A stretch of DNA of 64,000 nt from Pedococcus_A sp963730585 (lineage in GTDB: Bacteria; Actinomycetota; Actinomycetes; Actinomycetales; Dermatophilaceae), in assembly GCA_963730585.1 (NCBI GenBank), contig CAVSSL010000011.1, forward strand, positions 372,001 to 436,000. Reading direction: 5' to 3'. Each line of letters begins with the position of its first letter. The first letter of the stretch is position 1. The notes under the pieces were generated by a model, which was not told where the DNA came from, ran no database searches, and worked only from the letters and a program-made list of their open reading frames with translations. Of this stretch, positions 37,871 through 46,413 are shown piece after piece. A program made the position numbers and the translations under genes.

Positions 37871-38656
37871 TCAGCGCAGCGCGACCACCAGCTGCGTGAG
37901 CAGAGGGGCCACGACCAGGGCGGGCAGGATGTCGCCGACCGGCACCTGCTTGATGTTGAGCAGGCGGAAGCTGATGCCGACGAGCATCAGGCCTCCGGTG
38001 GCGGTGAGCGCGGCGATGTGGGCGTCGGGCAGCACCGAGCCGAGCGCCACCCCGAGCAGCGTCAGCGTGCCCTGGACGACGGCGACCGACACGGCCGAGA
38101 ACAGCACGCCCACGCCGAACGACGAGGCGAACGCCATGGCGGCGAACCCGTCGAGCACGGCCTTGAGGGTGAGCTGCTCGATGCCGCGGCCGAGGCCGTC
38201 GGACAGCGAGCCCAGGATGGTCAGCGGACCGACGCAGAACAGCAGCGACGCACTCATCCAGCCCTCGATGAACCGCTCCCGGGCCGCGTGGTCGACCCCG
38301 GACTCCCCGGAGCCCACGAGGGCGGGTCGGCGGGCGAGGCGGTACTGCACGACACCGGCCAGGCTCTCCAGCCGCTCCTCGATGCGCAGCAGCGAGCCGC
38401 TGATGCCGCCGATGAGCAGCGACCCCAGCACGATGAGCACGGGGGCGCCCGTGCCGGTGGCCGCCTTGAGCGCGGGATCCGCGACGCTCACGGCCGACAG
38501 GCCGGCCATGAGCAGGGTGGTCAGGCCCAGGGCGTCCGTGACGACCGAGCGGGTGTGGTTCGGCAGCCGGTGGCCCACGGCCATGCCGAGGAGCGCCCCG
38601 ATCACCACCGTGATGACGTTGATGACGGTCCCGAGGCCGGGGAAGTCCAGTGTCAC
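37871..38656 (-). CDS. DUF554-family membrane protein
   Basis: A 261-residue protein with about seven hydrophobic helices in the DUF554 (YdfK-like) pattern: PGLGTVINVITVVIGALLG at the start, FIEGWMSASLLFCVGPLTIL in the middle. The family is described as possible transporters of unknown substrate. The GTG start is 7 bases after a TAAGGT box. The downstream gap holds the second palindromic element. Confidence 0.85.
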   Translation of the reverse strand: MTLDFPGLGTVINVITVVIGALLGMAVGHRLPNHTRSVVTDALGLTTLLMAGLSAVSVADPALKAATGTGAPVLIVLGSLLIGGISGSLLRIEERLESLAGVVQYRLARRPALVGSGESGVDHAARERFIEGWMSASLLFCVGPLTILGSLSDGLGRGIEQLTLKAVLDGFAAMAFASSFGVGVLFSAVSVAVVQGTLTLLGVALGSVLPDAHIAALTATGGLMLVGISFRLLNIKQVPVGDILPALVVAPLLTQLVVALR

Positions 38657-38663
38657 GAAGCAC

Positions 38664-38669
38664 ACCTTA
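38664..38669 (-). promoter_or_regulatory. -10 box TAAGGT of the DUF554 gene, probably leaderless
   Basis: TAAGGT on the minus strand, then 7 bases, then the GTG at 38656. A plus-strand TAGAGT near 38727 may serve the divergent GNAT gene. Confidence 0.5.
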
Positions 38670-38831
38670 TGCAGGCGTTCGACCGATTCTTCGGGGAACC
38701 CCTTCACCCCTACGGCAGGGTAGGAATAGAGTCTGCCCTCGGACGCCACCCCACCGGGAGGCGCCCGCGGTCGCCGGGGGGACGACGCGTGCAAGAACTG
38801 CATGGTGTGCCACGACGATGGAGGAGTACCT

Positions 38832-39413
38832 GTGAGCCGGCCCGGAGTCAGCGTCAAGCGGGTGTCTGCCGACCTGGAGCGGTCGTTCACCGAGCTGTGG
38901 ATGGCCTCACGCGTGGAGGGCGGTGCCAGCCCGGAGGTCGCGGCCCGCGCCGCGTCCGAGGGCAAGGTGCGTGCGGCGCTGCAGCGCGAGGAGGTGCGGG
39001 CCTTCCTCGCGGTCGCCGACGGCGGCCAGCCCCTGGGGTTCGTCGTGGCCACCCACAGCCCGTTCTCGGGGCTCACCGAGTGCCCGAGCGTCGCGATCGA
39101 CCAGCTCTACGTCGCCCCCAAGGCCCGTCGCCACGGGATCGCACGCCACCTCCTCGCAGCGGTGACGGCCTACGCCGAGAAGCAGGGCTGCGAGCAGATC
39201 GGCTGCAACGTGCCCAGCCAGCAGCGTGACGCCAACCGCTTCTTCGCCCGCCTCGGCTTCAGCTCACAGGTGGTGCGCCGGGTCACCAGCACCAGCGCGC
39301 TGCGCCGCCGCCTCGGAGCCGACGAGCCGCGCATCAGCCTCGACCAGATCCTGCACAAGCGCCGCTCCCTGCGAGCCCGCGCCAGCGCCGGGGCCAGCCG
39401 CCTCGCCGGCTGA
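38832..39413 (+). CDS. GNAT-family N-acetyltransferase
   Basis: A 193-residue acetyltransferase. The acetyl-CoA site is IDQLYVAPKARRHGIARHLL, which contains the R/Q-x-x-G-x-G/A pattern as RRHGIA. The last GNAT strand is near CNVPSQQRDANRFFARLGF. A basic C-terminal tail follows. The substrate is unknown. GGAGGAG lies 5 bases before the GTG start. The transcript ends at a 22-bp-stem hairpin shared with the converging VOC gene. Confidence 0.83.
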   Translation: MSRPGVSVKRVSADLERSFTELWMASRVEGGASPEVAARAASEGKVRAALQREEVRAFLAVADGGQPLGFVVATHSPFSGLTECPSVAIDQLYVAPKARRHGIARHLLAAVTAYAEKQGCEQIGCNVPSQQRDANRFFARLGFSSQVVRRVTSTSALRRRLGADEPRISLDQILHKRRSLRARASAGASRLAG

Positions 39414-39428
39414 GGCGCCCACACCCGA

Positions 39429-39475
39429 ACGAGAGGGGTATGCCGCGTGGTCACCACGCGGCATACCCCTCTCGT
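39429..39475. terminator. bidirectional terminator, perfect 22-bp stem
   Basis: A perfect inverted repeat with loop TCA, located between the GNAT stop (39413) and the VOC gene stop (39487). The arms contain GAGAGGGGTATGCC and GGCATACCCCTCTC. It should work on both strands. Confidence 0.85.
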
Positions 39476-39486
39476 CACACCCGGTG

Positions 39487-39849
39487 TCAGGTCGCGGTCG
39501 TGCCCTCGTAGAGCCCGACCGTGTTGCCGTCGGGGTCAAGGAGGATCGCCCACCAGCTCGTCTCGCTGATCGGCGTCTTCTCCATGACGACCGTGCCGCC
39601 GTTGTCCCTGGCCTTGGCGAGGGTGTCGTCGATCGAGTCGACCTCGACGTAGGAGCGCGGCTGGCTGAAGCCCTCGGACCGGGGTGCCAGGCCGCCGCCG
39701 GAGATCTTGTTGGGGGCCTGCCACATGGGGTAGCCCTCGAAGCCGGGCAGCTCGGCGATCTGCCAGCCGAAGAGCGTGCTGTAGAAGCCCTTGGCCCGGT
39801 CCATGTCAGTGACCGGGATGTCGATGTGGGTGATGTCGCCGTGAGCCAT
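39487..39849 (-). CDS. VOC-family (glyoxalase-like) protein
   Basis: A 120-residue protein with two beta-alpha-beta-beta-beta modules of the vicinal oxygen chelate fold: HIDIPVTDMDRAKGFYSTLFGWQ and SYVEVDSIDDTLAKARDNGG then WAILLDPDGNTVGLY. Possible metal ligands are His in ITHID and Glu in VEVD. It is closest to the small, function-unknown CFP-30B-like members. GGGAGGG lies 4 bases before the ATG. It ends at the bidirectional terminator. Confidence 0.85.
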   Translation of the reverse strand: MAHGDITHIDIPVTDMDRAKGFYSTLFGWQIAELPGFEGYPMWQAPNKISGGGLAPRSEGFSQPRSYVEVDSIDDTLAKARDNGGTVVMEKTPISETSWWAILLDPDGNTVGLYEGTTAT

Positions 39850-39947
39850 GGGTCCCTCCCCTGGGTGGGCGGGCACTCGGACGCACCCGCCATCCCCTCG
39901 ACCCTCGTCCCCGGCGAGGTAGCGGTCAAGACCCCGGGGGTGAGTGC

Positions 39948-40412
39948 TCAGGCCGGTGAGGCGGGCGCCTTGTCGCGCAGCAGGCAGGTGATCCGGCAGG
40001 TGCAGACCCGACGGTCGTCCTCGTCGGTGATGACGACCTCGTAGCAGGCCAGCGTGCTGCCCAGGCTCAGCGCGGTCGCGGTGCCGGTGACCCAGCCGGA
40101 GCGCACGGCGCGGTGGTGGGTGGCGTTGATGTCGAGGCCGACGGCGACCCGGTCCGGGCCGGCGTGCAGCGCCGAGCCGAGCGAGCCCAGGGTCTCGGCG
40201 AGCACCACGGAAGCCCCACCGTGCAGCAGGCCGTACGGCTGCGTGTTGCCCTCGACCGGCATCCGGGCCACGAGGCGCTCGGCGGAGCCCTCGACCACCT
40301 CGATCTGCATCCGGTGCATGAGGGAGTTGGGGTTCATCGCCATGACGGCCTCCATGAAGGCCTCGTGGTCGGGCTCCGGGGCGGCGGGGGAGGCGCCGGT
40401 GGCGTCGGTCAT
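39948..40412 (-). CDS. PaaI-family hotdog thioesterase
   Basis: A 154-residue single hotdog domain. The core motif LLHGGASVVLAETLGSLG follows PYG, the PaaI/MenI-type active site, and NATHHRAVRSGWVTGTATAL follows it. Likely an acyl-CoA thioesterase on aromatic or naphthoyl substrates. GAGGA lies upstream of the ATG. It is divergent from polA, the same polA-thioesterase pairing seen in several actinobacteria including mycobacteria. Confidence 0.87.
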   Translation of the reverse strand: MTDATGASPAAPEPDHEAFMEAVMAMNPNSLMHRMQIEVVEGSAERLVARMPVEGNTQPYGLLHGGASVVLAETLGSLGSALHAGPDRVAVGLDINATHHRAVRSGWVTGTATALSLGSTLACYEVVITDEDDRRVCTCRITCLLRDKAPASPA

Positions 40413-40468
40413 GCGTGGGTCCTCTTCGTGCGGTGGGGTGGGCTGGTGTGGCTGTGGGTGGCGGGCCC

Positions 40469-40474
40469 TAGGCT
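40469..40474 (+). promoter_or_regulatory. -10 box TAGGCT of polA, probably leaderless
   Basis: TAGGCT then 7 bases then GTG. It fixes the start of polA. Confidence 0.55.
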
Positions 40475-40481
40475 GCCATGC

Positions 40482-43155
40482 GTGAGTCGACTTCTCCTGC
40501 TTGACGGCCATTCGCTCGCCTACCGCGCCTTCTTCGCGCTGCCGGTCGAGAACTTCTCGACCAGCACCGGCCAGCACACCAACGCCGTCTACGGCTTCAC
40601 CTCCATGCTCATCAACGTGCTGCGCGACGAGCAGCCGACCCACGTGGGCGTGGCCTTCGACGTCTCCCGCCAGACGTTCCGCACCCAGGAGTACGCCGAG
40701 TACAAGGCGGGGCGCTCGGCGACCCCGAACGAGTTCAACGGCCAGGTGTCGCTGCTGCACGAGGTGCTCGACGCCCTGAACATCCGGCACGTCGAGGTCG
40801 AGGGCTACGAGGCCGACGACGTCATCGCCACCCTGACGACGCAGGGCGTCGAGAAGGGGATGGAGGTGCTCATCTGCTCGGGTGACCGCGACACCCTGCA
40901 GCTGGTCTCCGACCAGGTCACCGTCCTCTACCCGGTCAAGGGCGTCTCGGAGCTGACCCGGATGACGCCGCAGGCCGTCGAGGCGAAGTACGGCGTCGGA
41001 CCCGACCGCTACAGCGACCTCGCCGCCCTCGTGGGCGAGTCCTCCGACAACCTCCCGGGCGTGCCCGGCGTCGGCCCGAAGACCGCGGCCAAGTGGCTGG
41101 GCCAGTACGGCGACCTCGCCGGGGTCGTGGCCCACGTCGACCAGATCAAGGGCAAGGCGGGGGAGTCGCTGCGCGAGCACCTCGACGGCGTGCTGCGCAA
41201 CCGGCGCCTCAACGCCCTCGTGCGCGACCTCGGCCTGCCGCTGGCCGTGGACGAGCTCGAGCGGCACAACTGGGACCGCGAGAAGGTGCACACCGTCTTC
41301 GACGGCCTGGAGTTCCGGGTGCTGCGCGACCGGCTCTTCGCCACGATCGAGGCCCCCGAGCTGGAGGCGGAGTCGGGGTTCGAGGTCGAGGGCGTGACGC
41401 TGGCGCCCAACGACGTGCCGGGGTGGCTCGACGAGCACGCCGGCCCCGGTGGGCCGGTCGGGGCTCCACGTGGTCGGCACCTGGGCGCGCGGCACGGGTG
41501 ACGTGCAGGCGCTGGCGGTCGCCACGGCAGCCGGCCCCGCGGCCTACATCGACGTCGCCACGCTCGACGACACCGCCGAGAAGGCGGTCGCGGCATGGCT
41601 GTCGGACGCGACCCGGCCGAAGGTGCTGCACGACGCCAAGGGGCCGCTGCAGGCGGTCGCCGCGCGCGGCTGGGACCTGCAGGGCATCGCCAGCGACACC
41701 GCGCTGGCGGCCTACCTCGTGCGGCCCGACCAGCGCTCCTACGACCTCGCCGACCTCGTGCTGCGCAACCTCGGCCGCGAGCTGCGCGCCGAGGCCGAGG
41801 CCGGCGGGCAGGGCATGCTCGACTTCAGTGCCGACGGTGACAGCGAGGCCAACGACGCGATGGTCCGGGCTCGGGCCGTGCTCGACCTCTCCGGTGCCCT
41901 CGGGGAGCAGCTCGAGGCCACGGGCGGCGCGGAGCTGCAGCGTGACGTCGAGCTGCCCCTGGTCTACGTGCTGGCGCGCATGGAGCGCACCGGCATCGCG
42001 GTCGACTGCGAGCAGATGCAGCGGCTCGAGGCCGACTTCGCCACCAAGGTCCGTGAGGCCCAGGAGGACTGCTACGACGCCATCGGCGGCGAGCAGATCA
42101 ACCTCGGCTCGCCGAAGCAGCTCCAGGTCGTGCTCTTCGACACGCTCGGCATGCCGAAGACGAAGAAGACCAAGACCGGCTGGACCACCGACGCCGACGC
42201 CCTGACCGACCTGTACGCCAAGACCGAGCACCCGTTCCTCGAGGCCCTGCTGCGCCACCGTGACGCCACGCGCCTGCGGGTGACGGTCGAGGGCCTGCTC
42301 AAGTCCGTGGCCGACGACGGCCGGATCCACACGACCTACCAGCAGACCATCGCGGCGACCGGCCGGCTGAGCTCGACCGACCCCAACCTCCAGAACATCC
42401 CGATCCGCACCGAGGAGGGTCGGCGGATCCGCGGGGCCTTCGTCGTCGGGGCGGGCTACGAGTCGCTGATGTCGGCCGACTACAGCCAGATCGAGATGCG
42501 GATCATGGCCCACCTGTCGGGAGACGAGGGGCTCATCGAGGCGTTCCGGACGGGGGAGGACCTGCACCGGTTCGTCGGCTCGCGGGTCTTCGGCGTCGAG
42601 CCGGAGGACGTCACCCTCGAGATGAGGTCGAAGGTGAAGGCCATGTCGTACGGCCTCGCCTACGGGCTCTCGGCCTTCGGCCTGAGCAAGCAGCTGACCA
42701 TCTCGACCGGCGAGGCGCAGGGGCTGATGGACGAGTACTTCGCGCGGTTCGGCGGGGTGCGTGACTACCTGCGCGACGTGGTCGCCGAGGCGCGCGCCAC
42801 CGGCTACACCGCGACGATGCTCGGCCGACGCCGCTACCTGCCCGACCTGACCAGTGACAACCGCCAGCGCCGCGAGGGAGCCGAGCGGATGGCCCTCAAC
42901 GCCCCCATCCAGGGCTCGGCCGCCGACATCATCAAGCTCGCGATGCTGCGGGTCGAGGACGCGCTCACCAAGGCCGGCGCGAAGTCCCGTCAGCTGCTGC
43001 AGGTGCACGACGAGCTCGTGCTCGAGATCGCGCCGGGGGAGAAGGACGACGTCGAGGCCCTGGTGCGCCACGAGATGGGCCAGGCCATCGCCCTGGACGT
43101 GCCGCTCGAGGTCAGCGTGGGCGTCGGCCACTCCTGGCACGACGCCGCCCACTGA
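40482..43155 (+). CDS. polA: DNA polymerase I, interrupted by a 1-base frameshift
   Basis: About 890 residues once one extra G at 41460-41463 is removed, the normal length. The 5'-nuclease domain comes first (LLLLDGHSLAYRAFFALP, VEGYEADDVIATL, SGDRDTLQLV). A degenerate 3'-exonuclease domain follows. The polymerase domain carries motif A MSADYSQIEMRIMAH, motif B RSKVKAMSYGLAYGLS and motif C QLLQVHDELVLE. Both frames are clearly coding on either side of the G run. The GTG start follows TAGGCT. Repair and Okazaki-fragment processing make loss of this gene unlikely in a free-living cell. Confidence 0.92.
41460..41463 (+). other. apparent +1 frameshift site in polA
   Basis: GGGG follows GGCCGGTC where GGG would join PGGPVG to LHVVGTWARGTG in one frame. 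The site is a short G homopolymer, as in gltB. Confidence 0.8.
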
Positions 43156-43247
43156 CGGCGGGCTGGGAACCTCGGCGGCGGTGGCCGGCGAGACGCGGGT
43201 CACGCGCGTCGGTTCGTCAAACGGGCTGCCGCGCGTGGGCCAGCGTT

Positions 43248-43253
43248 TAGGGT
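43248..43253 (+). promoter_or_regulatory. -10 box TAGGGT of the UDP-glucuronate decarboxylase gene
   Basis: TAGGGT then 8 bases then ATG. It is the entry promoter of the glycan locus and shares its -10 sequence with the promoters at 46401 and 54142. Confidence 0.5.
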
Positions 43254-43261
43254 TAGCGGCC

Positions 43262-44281
43262 ATGGTCGATGAACACGAGCTCCACCCGCTGGTGGAAGGC
43301 CCCGCTGACGACGCGGCGCGGCCCCAGCGCGCGGTGGTGACGGGCGGCGCGGGTTTTCTCGGCTCGCACCTCTGCGAGCAGCTCCTGGCTCGCGGCCTTG
43401 ACGTTGTCTGCGTCGACAACTTCCTGACCGGGAACGTCGAGAACATCGAGCACCTGCGCGGTCGTGAGGGGTTCACGCTCATGCAGGCCGACGTGAGCCA
43501 CGGGATCACGATCCCGGGTCCGGTCGGCTACGTGCTGCACTTCGCCTCCCCGGCATCGCCTGTCGACTACCTCAAGCTGCCGATCGAGACGCTGTCCGTC
43601 GGCTCGCGAGGCACGTTCCACGCTCTTGATCTGGCCGTGCACAAGGGCGCGCGGTTCCTTCTGGCGTCGACGTCCGAGGTCTACGGCGACCCCCTGGTCC
43701 ACCCCCAACCGGAGTCCTACTGGGGCAACGTCAACCCGGTCGGCCCACGCGGGGTCTACGACGAGGCGAAGCGGTTCTCAGAGGCCCTCACCACCGCCTA
43801 CCGCGCGACCTTCGGGCTCGACGCCGCCATCGCACGCATCTTCAACACCTACGGCCCCCGCATGCGACCCCACGACGGGCGGGCCATCCCCAACTTCATC
43901 TCGCAGGCGCTGCGGGAAGAGCCGCTCACGGTGTTCGGCGACGGGCTGCAGACCCGCAGCGTCTGCTACGTCGACGACGAGATCGAGGGTCTCCTGGCGC
44001 TGCTCTTCTCGGGTCACCCCGGGCCGATGAACATCGGCAACCCTGCGGAGATCAGCATGCTCGACCTGGCTCGAACCATCGTCGAGCTGGCAGGGAGCGC
44101 GTCCGCCATCGAGTTCGAGCCTCGTCCCGTCGACGATCCCCAGATCCGCCAGCCCGACGTCACCCTGGCGACGCAGGAGATCGGCTGGCAGCCGCGCCAC
44201 TCCCTCGATGCCGGTCTGAAACTCACCATTGAGTGGTTCCGGACCCTTCCGGGCCACAACGACACTGAAAGCGGGTCATAG
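43262..44281 (+). CDS. UDP-glucuronate decarboxylase-like NAD-dependent epimerase
   Basis: A 339-residue extended short-chain dehydrogenase. The NAD site is VVTGGAGFLGSHL. The family signature runs YVLHFASPASPVDYLKLP, LLASTSEVYGDPLVHPQ, YWGNVNP(V)GPRGVYDEAKR (catalytic Tyr and Lys) and RIFNTYGPRMRP. These are hallmarks of UXS, which converts UDP-glucuronate to UDP-xylose. It therefore suggests a pentose in the glycan made by this locus. The product could be a related sugar if specificity has shifted. The stop touches the next ATG without a gap. Confidence 0.88.
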   Translation: MVDEHELHPLVEGPADDAARPQRAVVTGGAGFLGSHLCEQLLARGLDVVCVDNFLTGNVENIEHLRGREGFTLMQADVSHGITIPGPVGYVLHFASPASPVDYLKLPIETLSVGSRGTFHALDLAVHKGARFLLASTSEVYGDPLVHPQPESYWGNVNPVGPRGVYDEAKRFSEALTTAYRATFGLDAAIARIFNTYGPRMRPHDGRAIPNFISQALREEPLTVFGDGLQTRSVCYVDDEIEGLLALLFSGHPGPMNIGNPAEISMLDLARTIVELAGSASAIEFEPRPVDDPQIRQPDVTLATQEIGWQPRHSLDAGLKLTIEWFRTLPGHNDTESGS

Positions 44282-45121
44282 ATGGATGCCACGCGTTTCG
44301 CGGGCACACTCGACGGACTCTTCGTCGGCGACCCGCGTGATGGGCGCCCGGTCGACGAGCGGATGGCCGAGGTCGCCGAGTCGGTGACGGGCTACACCAC
44401 GCCGGCCGAGCTTGCGGTGCTCCAAGCGGCAGTCAAGGCCCTGCCCCCCGGCGAGGCATACCTTGAGGTCGGCACCTTCAAGGGTCGTTCGGTCTGTGGT
44501 GCGCTGATCGATGGGAGTGAGCGCACGGTGGTAGCCGTCGAGAACTTCCAGGAGTTCGGCATGGCCGGGCAGGAGGCGCGCGCCGAGCTGATGACCAACC
44601 TGGCCGACCACACCAAGGGTGTACCGGGCTTCCGCCTCCTGGAGGGAGACTGCTTCCGCGTGCTCCAGGACCGAGGCGTCGTCGGCGAGCCGGTCGGCGT
44701 CTACTTCTACGACGGCGCGCACACGTGGCTGGCCCACTACCTCGCCCTGGGCGTTGCCGAGCATCTCCTTGCTGACGAGGCCGTCGTCCTCGTCGATGAC
44801 GCAACGTGGCCCGTCGTCCGCAAGGCCACCATGGCCTATGCCAGGCGACACCGCGGCTGGGGCGTGCTGCGTGCCTTCGACGCCGAGACCGACCACGACG
44901 AGCGCTGGGCCAACGGGCTGCTGCTTCTGCGCTTCCGCCGTCCGCCCGGCGCAGTGCCCCGGACGGCTCTGGACGTCAGGCTCCTCCTGCTCGCACAGCG
45001 CTGGATCCTGGGTCCCTTCTACACGTTGGCGTGGAAGGTCGTTCCGCGGTCAAAACTTCTGGTTGCCCTCGGCAAGAAGTTCTTCGGTCGTCGGTCCCAC
45101 CGGGTTCCCGAGGTCGTCTGA
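44282..45121 (+). CDS. class I SAM-dependent methyltransferase (Methyltransf_24-like)
   Basis: A 279-residue protein. The SAM site is AYLEVGTFKGRSVCGAL, followed by VVAVENFQEFG and the DGAHTWLAHYLAL segment typical of surface-glycan methyltransferases of this type. The C-terminal 60 residues hold one or two hydrophobic, basic helices (LLLLAQRWILGPFYTLAWK) that may bind the membrane. It likely methylates a glycan or lipid-linked sugar. Its last 72 bases overlap the converging flippase gene on the opposite strand. Confidence 0.8.
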   Translation: MDATRFAGTLDGLFVGDPRDGRPVDERMAEVAESVTGYTTPAELAVLQAAVKALPPGEAYLEVGTFKGRSVCGALIDGSERTVVAVENFQEFGMAGQEARAELMTNLADHTKGVPGFRLLEGDCFRVLQDRGVVGEPVGVYFYDGAHTWLAHYLALGVAEHLLADEAVVLVDDATWPVVRKATMAYARRHRGWGVLRAFDAETDHDERWANGLLLLRFRRPPGAVPRTALDVRLLLLAQRWILGPFYTLAWKVVPRSKLLVALGKKFFGRRSHRVPEVV

Positions 45122-46336
45122 GCTTTCGCTGGTCCGCATCAGCGCAACCCGGGCGAGGCCGACACCGACCGCAAGCACCGAGACGGCCAGGGCGGTTGCG
45201 ACGATCGAGCCCACGGTGGCGGGGCGCGGCACCGCAGACAGTGCCGCAACCATGGACACGACGGTGAGCCAGAGCCACCACGTCTGGCGAGCCGACAGGG
45301 TTGCCACTTCGTGCAGCACGACCGTGTGCAGGACAGCCCAGAGGGCGCCCAGCACGCCGAACCATGGGGCCAGCCGAGCGAGCCCGGCCGGCGCGTCCCC
45401 GCTCACCAGCGCCAGAACCGGACCCCCGAGGGGGACAAGCAGGACGGCCCCCAGGCCGCCCAGTCCGGCAGTGATGCCGCACGCGCGCAGCGTCGCGCGG
45501 CGACCGAGCTGACCGTCGCCCATCCGTGGGAAGGCCACCACCGAGACGAACTGCGGTCCCCAGAGGCAGATCTTCGTGAAGAGCGAGCCGAGCACGTACG
45601 CGCCACTGTCTGCCGGGTCCAGCGTGTGGCGGGCCACAGGGATGTCGACGTTCGTCACCAGGAAGTAGGCAGTGAGCGTGACGGTGCCGTGCGAGGCACC
45701 CGTCACGAGTGAACGCAGGGAAACCGAGCCCGCACCCCGACTGGCCGTGAGCCACAGGGTGACCAGGGCCGACAGGGAGGCCGCTGCCGCAATCGCGACG
45801 AGGACCCCCATGACACCGGCGCCGGCGGCCAGTCCGACTGGAACGGCTGCCACCCGGGTGGCCCCGATGGCGAGGGTGCTCGCCGACAAGGCGTTGAACC
45901 GACGCGTGCCCAGCATCACGCCCTGGAGCGACGAGCTGACGAGCATCGGCACCAGGGTGATCCCCACGACCAGGACCAGCTCGGGACGGTCCAGGTGGAG
46001 GTAGTGGCTCAGAGGCAGGGCGGCGACACCGAAACAGACCGCCAGACCAAGACCGACGACGAGGCCGTGCCGGGCTGCGACGGACCCCGGGATGGCGGTG
46101 CCCTGCTGGTGGGCCAGGACGGCCTGTTTGGCCATGCTGAGCTGGATCGCGGTGGCCGGGATGGTCCCGATGATGCCCACGGCGAACAGGGCGCCGATGG
46201 CACCGAACTCTTCTGGGCTCAGGGCACGAACCAGAAGAACCGTCACGACATACCCCATGGCGTTGGCGGTCGCCGAGGCCAGTCCGTAACCGATGGCGGC
46301 GCGACTCTCGCCGCGGCCCGTGGCCGCACTGGACAC
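45050..46336 (-). CDS. Wzx-like oligosaccharide flippase
   Basis: A 428-residue membrane protein with about 12-14 helices of the MOP/polysaccharide-export fold (AAIGYGLASATANAMGYVVTV, then LVRALSPEEFGAIGALFAVG). It probably flips lipid-linked glycan units across the membrane. AGGGAG lies 8 bases before the GTG start, and a TAGTCT box lies further upstream. The last 24 codons are antisense to the methyltransferase gene. It is divergent from the AftD-like gene at 46414. Confidence 0.83.
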   Translation of the reverse strand: MSSAATGRGESRAAIGYGLASATANAMGYVVTVLLVRALSPEEFGAIGALFAVGIIGTIPATAIQLSMAKQAVLAHQQGTAIPGSVAARHGLVVGLGLAVCFGVAALPLSHYLHLDRPELVLVVGITLVPMLVSSSLQGVMLGTRRFNALSASTLAIGATRVAAVPVGLAAGAGVMGVLVAIAAAASLSALVTLWLTASRGAGSVSLRSLVTGASHGTVTLTAYFLVTNVDIPVARHTLDPADSGAYVLGSLFTKICLWGPQFVSVVAFPRMGDGQLGRRATLRACGITAGLGGLGAVLLVPLGGPVLALVSGDAPAGLARLAPWFGVLGALWAVLHTVVLHEVATLSARQTWWLWLTVVSMVAALSAVPRPATVGSIVATALAVSVLAVGVGLARVALMRTSESSDDLGNPVGPTTEELLAEGNQKF

Positions 46337-46400
46337 CGGCGGGCTCCCTACTGCTCGTGTGGAACGCGAGACTACCGGCGGCTGCCGGACACGAGTTCGC

Positions 46401-46406
46401 TAGGGT
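46401..46406 (+). promoter_or_regulatory. -10 box TAGGGT of the first AftD-like gene, probably leaderless
   Basis: TAGGGT then 7 bases then ATG, in the short gap divergent from the flippase. Confidence 0.55.
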
Positions 46407-46413
46407 TCGGGCC

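Noticed and set aside
38785..38831. Possible Cys-rich N-terminus (ACKNCMVCHDD, CxxCH-like) fused to the GNAT protein
   Set aside because: GGAGGAG and the GTG at 38832 give a normal GNAT start. The CxxCH pattern has no signal peptide or haem context, and an in-frame stop lies close upstream.
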